NCBI GenBank assembly: GCA_945867185.1
Contig: CAMBHM010000090.1
Span: 1 to 6,377 of the forward strand
DNA: 6,377 bases
DNA from: Legionella genomosp. 1
GTDB lineage: Bacteria; Pseudomonadota; Gammaproteobacteria; Legionellales; Legionellaceae
Direction of reading: 5' to 3'
Shown: one piece after another, positions 1-5,818 of the stretch
Numbering within the stretch: position 1 is the first letter of the stretch
How the letters are laid out: every line of letters starts with the position of its first letter
Notes under the pieces: generated by a model
Told to the model about the DNA's origin: nothing
Databases searched by the model: none
Seen by the model: the letters and a program-made list of their open reading frames with translations, nothing else
Translations under genes and position numbers: made by a program

Positions 1-241
1 TAAGTATTGCTTGTGTTGCTGTAAAATACGCATTACTCCAAGAGGCGATCTCAGGTGCGCCAGACACACGAGGCTTAGAAACAAACAATCCATCCATTCT
101 ATGACTAGTGCTTTTTTTGAGATCTGCGGGAGCTGTTTCTAAAAAAGCCGTCCAAGTTGCTTGACGTTCTGCTTCAATCAGCAGCAGCGCGCGCCAAGCG
201 TGATTCATCATTGCTTCCAATTCCGAACCTTTATAACGCAT
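1..241 (-). CDS. Unrecognised protein, N-terminal 80 residues (runs off left edge)
   Basis: An open frame runs leftward from an ATG at 241-239 with no stop before the window edge, so only the first 80 residues are visible. An AGAGG ribosome-binding sequence lies about six bases before the ATG, which supports this start. The protein begins MRYKGSELEAMMNHAW and continues with a helix-rich, mixed-charge stretch (RALLLIEAERQATW), then a polar segment rich in Lys, Ser and Ala. There is no signal peptide, membrane segment or recognisable motif in this part. I do not recognise the family. The good ribosome site and ordinary amino-acid composition argue that it is a real gene. It is separated from the large minus-strand gene upstream of it by about 300 bases, so co-transcription with that gene is possible but not shown. 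Confidence 0.65.
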   Translation of the reverse strand, partial: MRYKGSELEAMMNHAWRALLLIEAERQATWTAFLETAPADLKKSTSHRMDGLFVSKPRVSGAPEIASWSNAYFTATQAIL

Positions 242-539
242 GATAACCTCTATTTAGTGTCCTATTGGGATGGCTGAGACTATCAGATCAACCTTAAGAA
301 AATATTAAGATAACTGCCTGTACTGCAGATCCAAAAGCAGTTTCTTCAGCTCCCTCAGCCGAAAGACATACCCTAAGAGGACTATCTATGACTTAAGCGC
401 ATGACGAGATACAAGAATCCTATTTAAATGGGAGAGCTGTAGGCGAATGACTGTTTCTGTACTATGATGATCTCTCGGAAAGGAGTTTGACAGCGGCCTG
501 GCTCAGTTAAAAACATTAGTAGAAAAGAAATAAGGTCTT
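242..539. other. Non-coding gap of about 300 bases between two minus-strand genes
   Basis: Both strands are broken by frequent stops and I find no convincing small gene. On the minus strand a frame of about 33 codons without an ATG (about 294-395) reads like protein (AEGAEETAFGSAVQAV) and then stops; it could be a gene remnant but is too short to call. No strong hairpin followed by a T-run is visible at the 3' end of the large gene, and no convincing sigma-70 promoter precedes the gene starting at 241. Confidence 0.4.
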
Positions 540-3428
540 TCAACCCAGTGAGTGCTTTGATTCATTGCTCTCAATCATCACCGTGATTGGTGCGTGAGAC
601 GCATCAAAAAATCGCTGTTGACGTACGCCTGGAAGTATAAAAGTTGTATCAAGACCCAAGGTTTCTAATACGTCTCGAATCAAGCTCTTTGCAACCACTT
701 GCGGATCGTTGGTCCCTTTTTCTATTAATTTTGTAACAAGACGTGTGCGGGCATAACCCAATACCCTCTCACGTAAAAACGTGGCTTCCGAGAGGACGGT
801 GGTCATTGCAAAACGTAATTCCGGATCATTGAGCAAACAGGGGTGTCTAGCGTCGATATTGTTAAGGTGACGCTCCATCGCGATATCATAAATCCCATAA
901 CCATAATCTTTAAACGACAATGGATCATGGTTTTGGAAAAACGCACGCCAGCGCCTATCATACCCAAGGATGCATTCATTATCAGCATCAAACAGGAAGG
1001 CTTTGTTGATCAAGCGACGACTTTGTTGGGATCTGCGATAACACTCCCTTAGATCCATGTCTGGCTTATTGTAAATTGAAAATTTCAAATCAACAGCTGT
1101 CCCATCCATGAGCTCACCTTTAAACCCAAGCTCAAAATCAGGCAGCACAACGGGTGATTCGGCATTGATTTTAAAATAAGTTTCTGTGATTTGCTTGAAA
1201 AAACAAGACGCTAAAATACGCTCCTTGGCAAGGTATGGATTAAAATGGTCACATCGACTAAAGAACTCTAGATCCCAATCTGTTGATTCCAGGTTGATTG
1301 ATTCATCTAAAAATCTTCTTGCCTGACTACCAACTAAACAAAGATGAAGATCCTTAAAATTTGTAGGATCAACCTGAGCTAGCTCGGTTTTAAAATGTGA
1401 CATAGTTTGCATCACGTTAGGTAAGGTGATACCACGAAAAGAATGGAGTACGGGTTCTAAGTGACTTCTTTCCTCAATCCCCGCTGGATCTACTAAATGC
1501 TCAACCAATTTTTGAAGGTGTGGTTTTACTTCCTCCGTAGCAAATCTTACCAGTTGCTTTAATGGATTCAAATGAATCATGCCTGCCAATGCTGCTTTAG
1601 AGTAGCCCTCGGCCAACATTTTTAGCAAAGCAATTGCAGCGCTTATTTGCGTTTTTGGATCGGAGTTGTATAACAACACGATACAGGTCTTTTCATCTAA
1701 GGAGGGCAAAATTTCTGATGGATCACTTACGGATGGACGAGATCTTTCTTCGAGCTGTATTTTTAATGCATTCAGTCTAGTCTTGAGCTCATGTTCGGTC
1801 TTTCGAGGACAGACAATGTCCCCCAACAAGGGCAAAGGGGGCCATGGCCCCTCCCTTAACATGGCTTGCAAGTCTAGGATCTCAAGACTCAAGGCTTTTA
1901 TTTTTCTAATTCGCTGTTCTTTCTTCTTTAAAACATTCAATTCACTTTTTAAAGCTTTTTTGATTGTATTTTCTTCTACCATAGTTTGATCGGCCCAAGT
2001 TAATCGTGCACTCAACCGAGTAATCTCAGTTTTTGCTTCTTTCAAAGCTAAGGTAAGGTGAGGGGCTATGGCCCCGGCGTCAAAAATTTCTCCGGAAGTT
2101 AACGCGCGTAGACCAGCTCCTGCAGTCCTTGGTTGCATCGTCTTGCATCGTTCAACCCACAACGTCAATTTTTTCTCAATCTGACGAATCTCGGCTTCCC
2201 TCTGTTTGATCGAAAGTGTCAAATCAGCAATGTGTGTTTTTGCATGAGCATATTGTCCGCGCAGAAGCTTCATTTCAGAAAGAGCGGTGTGATTTTCTTC
2301 ACGCAAGTGCTTTATCTCTTCTTCGAACGCACTTTCTCGGCTAGATTTTTCTGATGCTCTGGTTTGTGCTTCATGTTCTTCGTGGGCTTCCATCCTAAGT
2401 CTTTCGGATTTTTCTACCCATTCACGATGTTCCTTATCTGCTTTAGTAAAAAAAACAGAAACCGATTCTCTGAAGGCCCCTGTCAATGTGGCGGAATCTG
2501 TTAAAGTTCCTTCAGCCTGACGTCGTTTTACCGAGTCCAATTCAGAAAGGATCTGTAATTGCATCTCCAAGTAAGCACGAACATCATAGGATTCTTTCAA
2601 AGCCGCTTCTAACCCTGAAACCCTTAACCTTAAGGGTTCGATGATGGCAGGAGAAGACGCAGACACGGCGCCACAGCCAGGCATCTCTTTTACAAGAGAG
2701 ACCACTTCCACAGGATCTTTTTTAACGGCTTGAAGAATCTTCGACGCCGTGACAGCCTCCAAAGTACTAGATTGCGCGATTTTTTTTAAAACGCGCATCA
2801 CCACGCTGTCATTTCTTAAAACCTGAAGATGTTGCTCATTCAAAGGATCCATCAACGTTACTATTGCACCGAGTGCTTGTTGTTGCAGCTGTTCTCTGTT
2901 TCGACCCGATTCAACGGATTGTAATAATAAAAAACAATAACTCCCTATGGTTTCAATTTCCCGTTGAAGTCGATGTGACTCTGGAAAAAAACTCAAACAA
3001 AGGATAAGGTTCATTTTAAGATCAAGGTTCTCTTCACCTTTCTCTTTCAACAAGCTTAGCAAAATAAGAGCATGGTTTTTGATTTCAAGGACAGCACGAT
3101 GTGCCAGATCTTTTGAAAATGGATGACCCAAAAGATTGGACAGCAGCCCCAATGCGTGTGTTTTTGTGTTCGCCGAAGGTTTATCAGCACTCAATATTTC
3201 AAAAACCAAAGGGATCATGTGAATGTTGACAATGACATGAGGGTGCTTCTCAAGAAATGGGTAAAATGAAAGTAGAGCATCTTTGAGTGAGACATCTGTT
3301 TTCTTGGATAGTTTGCCTGCATCTAAAGTAGATAGTTTATTAAAATCAGTCCTTGCTCTGACTGCATAAACCGTCAATGCTTGTTGAATGTCCTCAAATA
3401 ACGCCGATACACATACACTCGCCATCAT
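540..3428 (-). CDS. Large ARM-like repeat / coiled-coil / nucleotidyltransferase-fold fusion protein
   Basis: This 962-residue protein is soluble, with no signal peptide or membrane helix. Residues about 45-245 form amphipathic helices in armadillo/HEAT style (for example THALGLLSNLL at 90-100 and HALILLSLL at 119-127). Residues about 264-520 are charged heptad-like coiled coil, with a shorter coiled stretch near 543-565. A second ARM-like segment covers about 577-647 (ISAAIALLKMLAEG). Residues about 694-890 look like a polymerase-beta-superfamily nucleotidyltransferase: LCLVGSQARRFL (696-707), an Asp-Trp-Asp pair at 717-719, and a possible third catalytic Asp at 780 (AVDLKF). Further on, RLINKAFLFDAD (805-816) and NDPELRFAM (867-875) echo the poly(A) polymerase/CCA-adding head. 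Family membership is inferred from motifs only; substrate and role are unknown. The start has two adjacent ATGs; GAAGG on the minus strand (complement of 3434-3438) suits either. A secreted host-directed effector is possible but unproven. Confidence 0.85.
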   Translation of the reverse strand: MMASVCVSALFEDIQQALTVYAVRARTDFNKLSTLDAGKLSKKTDVSLKDALLSFYPFLEKHPHVIVNIHMIPLVFEILSADKPSANTKTHALGLLSNLLGHPFSKDLAHRAVLEIKNHALILLSLLKEKGEENLDLKMNLILCLSFFPESHRLQREIETIGSYCFLLLQSVESGRNREQLQQQALGAIVTLMDPLNEQHLQVLRNDSVVMRVLKKIAQSSTLEAVTASKILQAVKKDPVEVVSLVKEMPGCGAVSASSPAIIEPLRLRVSGLEAALKESYDVRAYLEMQLQILSELDSVKRRQAEGTLTDSATLTGAFRESVSVFFTKADKEHREWVEKSERLRMEAHEEHEAQTRASEKSSRESAFEEEIKHLREENHTALSEMKLLRGQYAHAKTHIADLTLSIKQREAEIRQIEKKLTLWVERCKTMQPRTAGAGLRALTSGEIFDAGAIAPHLTLALKEAKTEITRLSARLTWADQTMVEENTIKKALKSELNVLKKKEQRIRKIKALSLEILDLQAMLREGPWPPLPLLGDIVCPRKTEHELKTRLNALKIQLEERSRPSVSDPSEILPSLDEKTCIVLLYNSDPKTQISAAIALLKMLAEGYSKAALAGMIHLNPLKQLVRFATEEVKPHLQKLVEHLVDPAGIEERSHLEPVLHSFRGITLPNVMQTMSHFKTELAQVDPTNFKDLHLCLVGSQARRFLDESINLESTDWDLEFFSRCDHFNPYLAKERILASCFFKQITETYFKINAESPVVLPDFELGFKGELMDGTAVDLKFSIYNKPDMDLRECYRRSQQSRRLINKAFLFDADNECILGYDRRWRAFFQNHDPLSFKDYGYGIYDIAMERHLNNIDARHPCLLNDPELRFAMTTVLSEATFLRERVLGYARTRLVTKLIEKGTNDPQVVAKSLIRDVLETLGLDTTFILPGVRQQRFFDASHAPITVMIESNESKHSLG

Positions 3429-3508
3429 TGCACCCTTCTTTTGTTAAAATCTGCGCCCCCAACACCACATCGGTTACTATGAGTTGCTGATGCAATAAGT
3501 TTAATATT

Positions 3509-3527
3509 TGTGTTCTATGATAACACA
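3509..3527. repeat. Inverted repeat TGTGTT-N7-AACACA
   Basis: The six-base arms at 3509-3514 and 3522-3527 are perfect complements around a seven-base centre. It lies about 80 bases upstream of the large minus-strand gene, a position suitable for a repressor or activator site. With arms this short, chance is a real alternative. Confidence 0.3.
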
Positions 3528-3648
3528 CTGCATTTAAAAAACACCATTCCAGTAGAGACGGAGCAGAGATTCTGGGCGAACCCATTGATGCCCGTGTTAA
3601 ATCCGCATGTGATCAAAAAAATAAATTAGTTTCTCCAAAAACTGGCTG

Positions 3649-3677
3649 TTGATAGGGTTCCAGGAATGAATAATAAT
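3649..3677 (+). promoter_or_regulatory. Candidate sigma-70 promoter toward the ATPase gene (distal)
   Basis: TTGATA (3649-3654) and AATAAT (3672-3677) each match the consensus at five of six positions and are separated by 17 bases. Transcription would begin near 3684. With the ATPase start at 3861 this leaves a leader of about 175 bases; with the GTG at 3714 it leaves about 30 bases. Confidence 0.45.
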
Positions 3678-3794
3678 TTTTTTGCATGTCGTTGCGATTA
3701 TAGATAATCCGTTGTGGGGACAATATACCCTTTTAGCCGACCCCCCTTGCTGGCTGGCTCAGATGAGTTAGCGGAATTGCTGGCGAAGATCACC

Positions 3795-3822
3795 TTTACA
3801 ACTCCATTTTTCCCGGTAATAT
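3795..3822 (+). promoter_or_regulatory. Candidate sigma-70 promoter toward the ATPase gene (proximal)
   Basis: TTTACA (3795-3800, five of six consensus bases) and TAATAT (3817-3822, four of six) are 16 bases apart. A transcript starting near 3829 would give a leader of about 30 bases to the TTG start at 3861, which fits that start and excludes the GTG at 3714. Confidence 0.35.
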
Positions 3823-3860
3823 GGAGATACCAGGTTAATTTTTACCAAAAGGACGTCAGC

Positions 3861-5033
3861 TTGGATACGAATATTTTACGATTATTTAGTCCGGCCAAAC
3901 AAAGTTATTTTTTATTTGGGCCTCGTGGAACAGGGAAATCAACTTGGTTAAAAACGCATTATCCAGATGGCCATTTCATTGATCTACTGAACCCAAGTGA
4001 ACTAAGGCATTTTCAAGCTCGCCCAGAGCGACTGGAGGAGGTTGTACAAGCGACGGACTCAAAAACAATTATTCTTGATGAAATCCAAAAAATACCTGAG
4101 ATATTAACAGTGGTCCATCGTCTGATAGAGCAGAAGCAAGGATGGCAGTTTGTTTTAACGGGCTCAAGTGCTAGAAAATTGAAACGTGCTGGTGTTGATT
4201 TATTGGCTGGTCGTGCGGTTGTTCGCTATATGCACCCGTTCATGGCGGCAGAATTGGGTGACGATTTTTCATTAGAATCTGCGTTGAATGTTGGGTTGGT
4301 TCCACTTATTGTAGAGAGTGATGATATTGTAGATACGTTGAAGGCCTATGTTGGGATTTATTTGAACGAAGAGGTCAAAGCGGAGGGATTGGTGCGGAGC
4401 ATGGGTGATTTTTCTCGATTTTTGGAAGTGGCGAGTTTTTCACATGCTTCTTTGTTGAATGTGAGTAATATTGCACGAGAGTGTGCGGTGTCGCGTAAGC
4501 TGATTGAAGGATACCTGAGCATTCTGAAAGACTTATTACTCAGCTATCACTTACCTGTTTTTACAAAACGTGCAAAAAGACAATTAATTGCCCATGAGAA
4601 ATTTTATTATTTTGATGCGGGGATCTATAGAAGTCTACGCATGACAGGGTTTCTAGACAAACCGAGCGAAATCAATGGACCAGGTTTAGAGGGGTTGGTG
4701 TTACAGCATTTACGAGCATGGAATGATTATCAAGGCTCACCTAACCGACTATATTATTGGCGAACCAAACACGGAGTAGAGGTGGACTTTATTATTGATG
4801 GTCCAGCCGGATTGTATGCCATTGAAGTCAAGCATGCTACGAACGTGTATGAAAAAGATCTTTCGGGGCTTCAATCATTCTGCAACGATTATCCAGAGGC
4901 AACCCCCCTTTTTTTGTACGGGGGTCAAGAGCGCCTAAAGATGAAAAACATTCTCTGTTTGCCCATCCAAGCATTCCTACGGACTTTAACACCAATACCC
5001 TCAGGGAAGATTGTGGTTAAGCAGGACTCTTAA
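3861..5033 (+). CDS. AAA+ ATPase of the AAA_14 / DUF4143 family
   Basis: The protein has 390 residues from TTG at 3861. This start follows AAGGA (3849-3853) by seven bases and puts the Walker A motif near the N-terminus, as is usual in this family. An upstream GTG at 3714 would add 49 residues unlike the family and has no ribosome site. Motifs in order: Walker A GPRGTGKST (20-28), Walker B IILDEIQ (70-76), a sensor-like stretch FVLTGSSARKL (97-107) and GRAVVRYMHPF (117-127). These are followed by a helical winged-helix-like region and a C-terminal DUF4143 segment with YYWRT (298-302), EVDFII (307-312) and AIEVK (320-324), which resembles a PD-(D/E)xK nuclease-type core. The family is widespread and its cellular role is poorly established; relatives are often found in accessory regions and scattered by transfer. 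The gene seems to stand alone, with about 135 bases before the toxin-antitoxin pair. All visible ATPase motifs are intact. Confidence 0.9.
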   Translation: MDTNILRLFSPAKQSYFLFGPRGTGKSTWLKTHYPDGHFIDLLNPSELRHFQARPERLEEVVQATDSKTIILDEIQKIPEILTVVHRLIEQKQGWQFVLTGSSARKLKRAGVDLLAGRAVVRYMHPFMAAELGDDFSLESALNVGLVPLIVESDDIVDTLKAYVGIYLNEEVKAEGLVRSMGDFSRFLEVASFSHASLLNVSNIARECAVSRKLIEGYLSILKDLLLSYHLPVFTKRAKRQLIAHEKFYYFDAGIYRSLRMTGFLDKPSEINGPGLEGLVLQHLRAWNDYQGSPNRLYYWRTKHGVEVDFIIDGPAGLYAIEVKHATNVYEKDLSGLQSFCNDYPEATPLFLYGGQERLKMKNILCLPIQAFLRTLTPIPSGKIVVKQDS

Positions 5034-5050
5034 GCAAATCCCCTTTTTCC

Positions 5051-5064
5051 CAGGAGTTCCCGCT
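5051..5064 (+). repeat. 14-base repeat, left copy (CAGGAGTTCCCGCT)
   Basis: This word recurs exactly, in inverted orientation, at 5728-5741, so the two copies bracket the toxin-antitoxin operon. The left copy runs into the palindrome at 5058-5073. Confidence 0.6.
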
Positions 5065-5073
5065 TAAGCGGGA
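5058..5073. repeat. Perfect 16-base palindrome TCCCGCTTAAGCGGGA
   Basis: It lies 24 bases after the ATPase stop and can fold as a six-base-pair stem with a TTAA loop. A run of six T (5087-5092) follows only after 13 bases, so it is not a classical terminator, although it may still slow or end transcription. Its CCC-N8-GGG form resembles dispersed TTCCCGC...GCGGGAA palindromes found in many bacterial genomes, such as the Neisseria dRS3 element (ATTCCC-N8-GGGAAT). It may therefore be a genomic repeat rather than a terminator. Confidence 0.6.
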
Positions 5074-5103
5074 GCCGCGCGCTGCCTTTTTTCAGGTGAG
5101 GAG

Positions 5104-5133
5104 TTCGCTAAATCTTGTTTATTAGCTTATACT
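5104..5133 (+). promoter_or_regulatory. Candidate promoter of the toxin-antitoxin operon
   Basis: TATACT at 5128-5133 is a good -10 box (five of six). The best -35 is a weak TTCGCT at 5104-5109 with an 18-base spacer. The -10 shares its last bases with the first operator-like palindrome, so a protein bound there would block polymerase. Confidence 0.45.
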
Positions 5134-5162
5134 ACAAATGTAGCAATTTATTACAACTGTAG
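5132..5162. promoter_or_regulatory. Tandem operator-like palindromes before the antitoxin gene
   Basis: Two near-identical inverted repeats, CTACA-AA-TGTAG (5132-5143) and TTACA-AC-TGTAG (5151-5162), begin 19 bases apart, close to two helical turns. They lie between the -10 box and the antitoxin start and the second touches the ribosome-binding sequence. Ribbon-helix-helix antitoxins such as ParD commonly bind repeated short palindromes in their own promoters, so autorepression by the antitoxin or the antitoxin-toxin complex is the likely role. Binding is inferred. Confidence 0.6.
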
Positions 5163-5169
5163 GTGAGTC

Positions 5170-5397
5170 ATGGGCATTGCAATTAGAATCAATGAAGCAA
5201 TATACAACGATGCTAAGAAGGTCGCATCGGCAGAATTCCGTTCTATCCCAAATCAAATAGAATATTGGGCGAAGCTTGGCAAATGCGCTTTAGATAACCC
5301 CGAGTTGCCCATTGAATTTATTAAAGAGACCTTGCTATCCAAACACCAGGATAAGTCATTAGCAGAACCGTTTCAATTTGAGGATGAAGGTGAGTGA
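5170..5397 (+). CDS. ParD-like antitoxin of a type II toxin-antitoxin system
   Basis: This 75-residue protein should neutralise the toxin encoded immediately downstream and bind operon DNA. Its N-terminus fits a ribbon-helix-helix fold: a short strand (IAIRIN, 3-8), a helix (residues about 9-22), a turn and a second helix containing IPNQIEYWAKLG. This pattern is typical of the ParD-like family. The C-terminus (EPFQFEDEGE) is acidic, as expected for the tail that wraps the basic toxin. The ATG at 5170 is preceded by AGGTGA at 5161-5166. The gene overlaps the toxin frame, the usual arrangement for translational coupling, and it is probably autoregulated through the tandem palindromes just upstream. 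It is of normal length and appears intact. Family assignment is by pattern recognition, not by a search. Confidence 0.8.
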   Translation: MGIAIRINEAIYNDAKKVASAEFRSIPNQIEYWAKLGKCALDNPELPIEFIKETLLSKHQDKSLAEPFQFEDEGE

Positions 5398-5671
5398 CAT
5401 TGCATTAAAACAGATGCCAGGTTTTAAAAAGGCATACAAAAAACTGCCTAATGCGTGCAAGTTATCAGTGAATGAAGCGATACGCTGTATCTTGATGAAT
5501 CCTGAGGTAGGCGAAGAGAAAAAAGGTGAGTTGTCCGGTGTCTATGTCTATAAATTTAAAGTGAATCAACAACGGATGCTCTTGGCTTACGAATGGAATG
5601 CAACGCAGCGGCTTTTACTTGCCTTGGGGGTGCATGAAAATTTTTACCGGGATCTTAAAAAGAAAATATAG
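5384..5671 (+). CDS. RelE/ParE-family toxin of a type II toxin-antitoxin system
   Basis: From the ATG at 5384 the product has 95 residues; a TTG at 5378 would add two residues and a GTG at 5390 would remove two. GAGG at 5380-5383 abuts the ATG but is six bases before the GTG, so the GTG is a serious alternative. All three starts overlap the antitoxin gene. The protein is small and basic. It opens with a lysine-rich helix (FKKAYKKLP, 14-22) and has the family's central strands KGELSGVYVYKFKVN (47-61) and QRMLLAYEW (63-71), then ends LLALGVHENFYRDLKK (78-93). The HENFYRDLK ending is characteristic of a RelE/ParE subgroup annotated as plasmid-stabilisation or RelE-type toxins. Such toxins are either ribosome-dependent mRNA nucleases or gyrase poisons, and the sequence alone does not say which. 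No frameshift or truncation is seen, so the toxin is probably active when released from its antitoxin. Confidence 0.85.
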   Translation: MKVSDIALKQMPGFKKAYKKLPNACKLSVNEAIRCILMNPEVGEEKKGELSGVYVYKFKVNQQRMLLAYEWNATQRLLLALGVHENFYRDLKKKI

Positions 5672-5692
5672 TGTCACCCATAGAACGGCAAC

Positions 5693-5734
5693 TCCCGCTA
5701 ATTCCTCTGAGCCTGCACTGAATTGTTAGCGGGA
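5693..5734. repeat. Inverted repeat TCCCGCTAA ... TTAGCGGGA after the toxin gene
   Basis: Nine-base arms at 5693-5701 and 5726-5734 pair perfectly across 24 bases. The adjoining TTC (5702-5704) and GAA (5720-5722) can extend the stem past a small bulge. The arms share the TCCCGCT/AGCGGGA core with the palindrome at 5058-5073. No T-run follows on the plus strand, so it is more likely a dispersed repeat or an mRNA-stabilising hairpin than an intrinsic terminator. Confidence 0.55.
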
Positions 5735-5760
5735 ACTCCTGCCCATAGAGGAGGAATTAG
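5698..5760. repeat. Second, interlocking inverted repeat CTAATTCCTC ... GAGGAATTAG
   Basis: Ten-base arms at 5698-5707 and 5751-5760 are perfect complements. The left arm overlaps the left arm of the 5693-5734 inverted repeat, so the two hairpins are mutually exclusive in a single strand. Confidence 0.5.
5728..5741 (-). repeat. 14-base repeat, right copy (inverted)
   Basis: AGCGGGAACTCCTG is the exact reverse complement of the word at 5051-5064. Together the copies enclose the toxin-antitoxin operon as inverted flanks about 690 bases apart from outer edge to outer edge. Confidence 0.6.
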
Positions 5761-5818
5761 AGTAATCTCAGTACATGGTCTATAGTTAAAGTACAGACTG
5801 ATGTTCTTGGAGTAAGTG

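Larger units (their letters stand above)
3429..3860. other. Divergent intergenic region
   Basis: This stretch separates the leftward large gene from the rightward ATPase gene, if the ATPase starts at 3861. It holds two candidate promoters facing right and an inverted repeat at 3509-3527, each listed separately. A frame continuous with the ATPase is open from 3714 but is probably untranslated. A 63-codon minus-strand frame over 3394-3585 overlaps the large gene's start in another frame and looks accidental. I see no RNA gene or riboswitch-like structure. Confidence 0.5.

Noticed and set aside
294..395. Minus-strand protein-like stretch in the left gap
   Set aside because: It has no start codon, is only about 33 codons long and is closed by stops on both sides; it might be a gene remnant but cannot be supported.
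843..1052. Plus-strand frame of 69 codons inside the large minus-strand gene
   Set aside because: It is antisense to a well-supported coding region that carries the nucleotidyltransferase motifs, has no recognisable protein features and is short enough to be accidental.
1666..1989. Plus-strand frame of 107 codons inside the large minus-strand gene
   Set aside because: It is the shadow of the coiled-coil part of the large protein; its Ser/Phe-rich composition is what antisense reading of Lys/Glu-rich codons gives.
2133..2354. Plus-strand frame of 73 codons
   Set aside because: It is likewise an antisense shadow of the coiled-coil region, with Phe/Leu-rich composition and no start signal.
3394..3585. 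Minus-strand frame of 63 codons across the start of the large gene
   Set aside because: It overlaps the large gene in another frame and has no recognisable features.
4902..4925. ACCCCC...GGGGGT hairpin with a T-run in its loop
   Set aside because: It lies inside the ATPase coding sequence near its C-terminus, and the T-run is in the loop rather than after the stem, so it is not a terminator; probably a chance result of codon use.
5781..5786. TATAGT as a -10 box for the gene at 5819
   Set aside because: The hexamer is good and well placed, but no acceptable -35 is found 16-18 bases upstream, so it is not listed as a separate feature.
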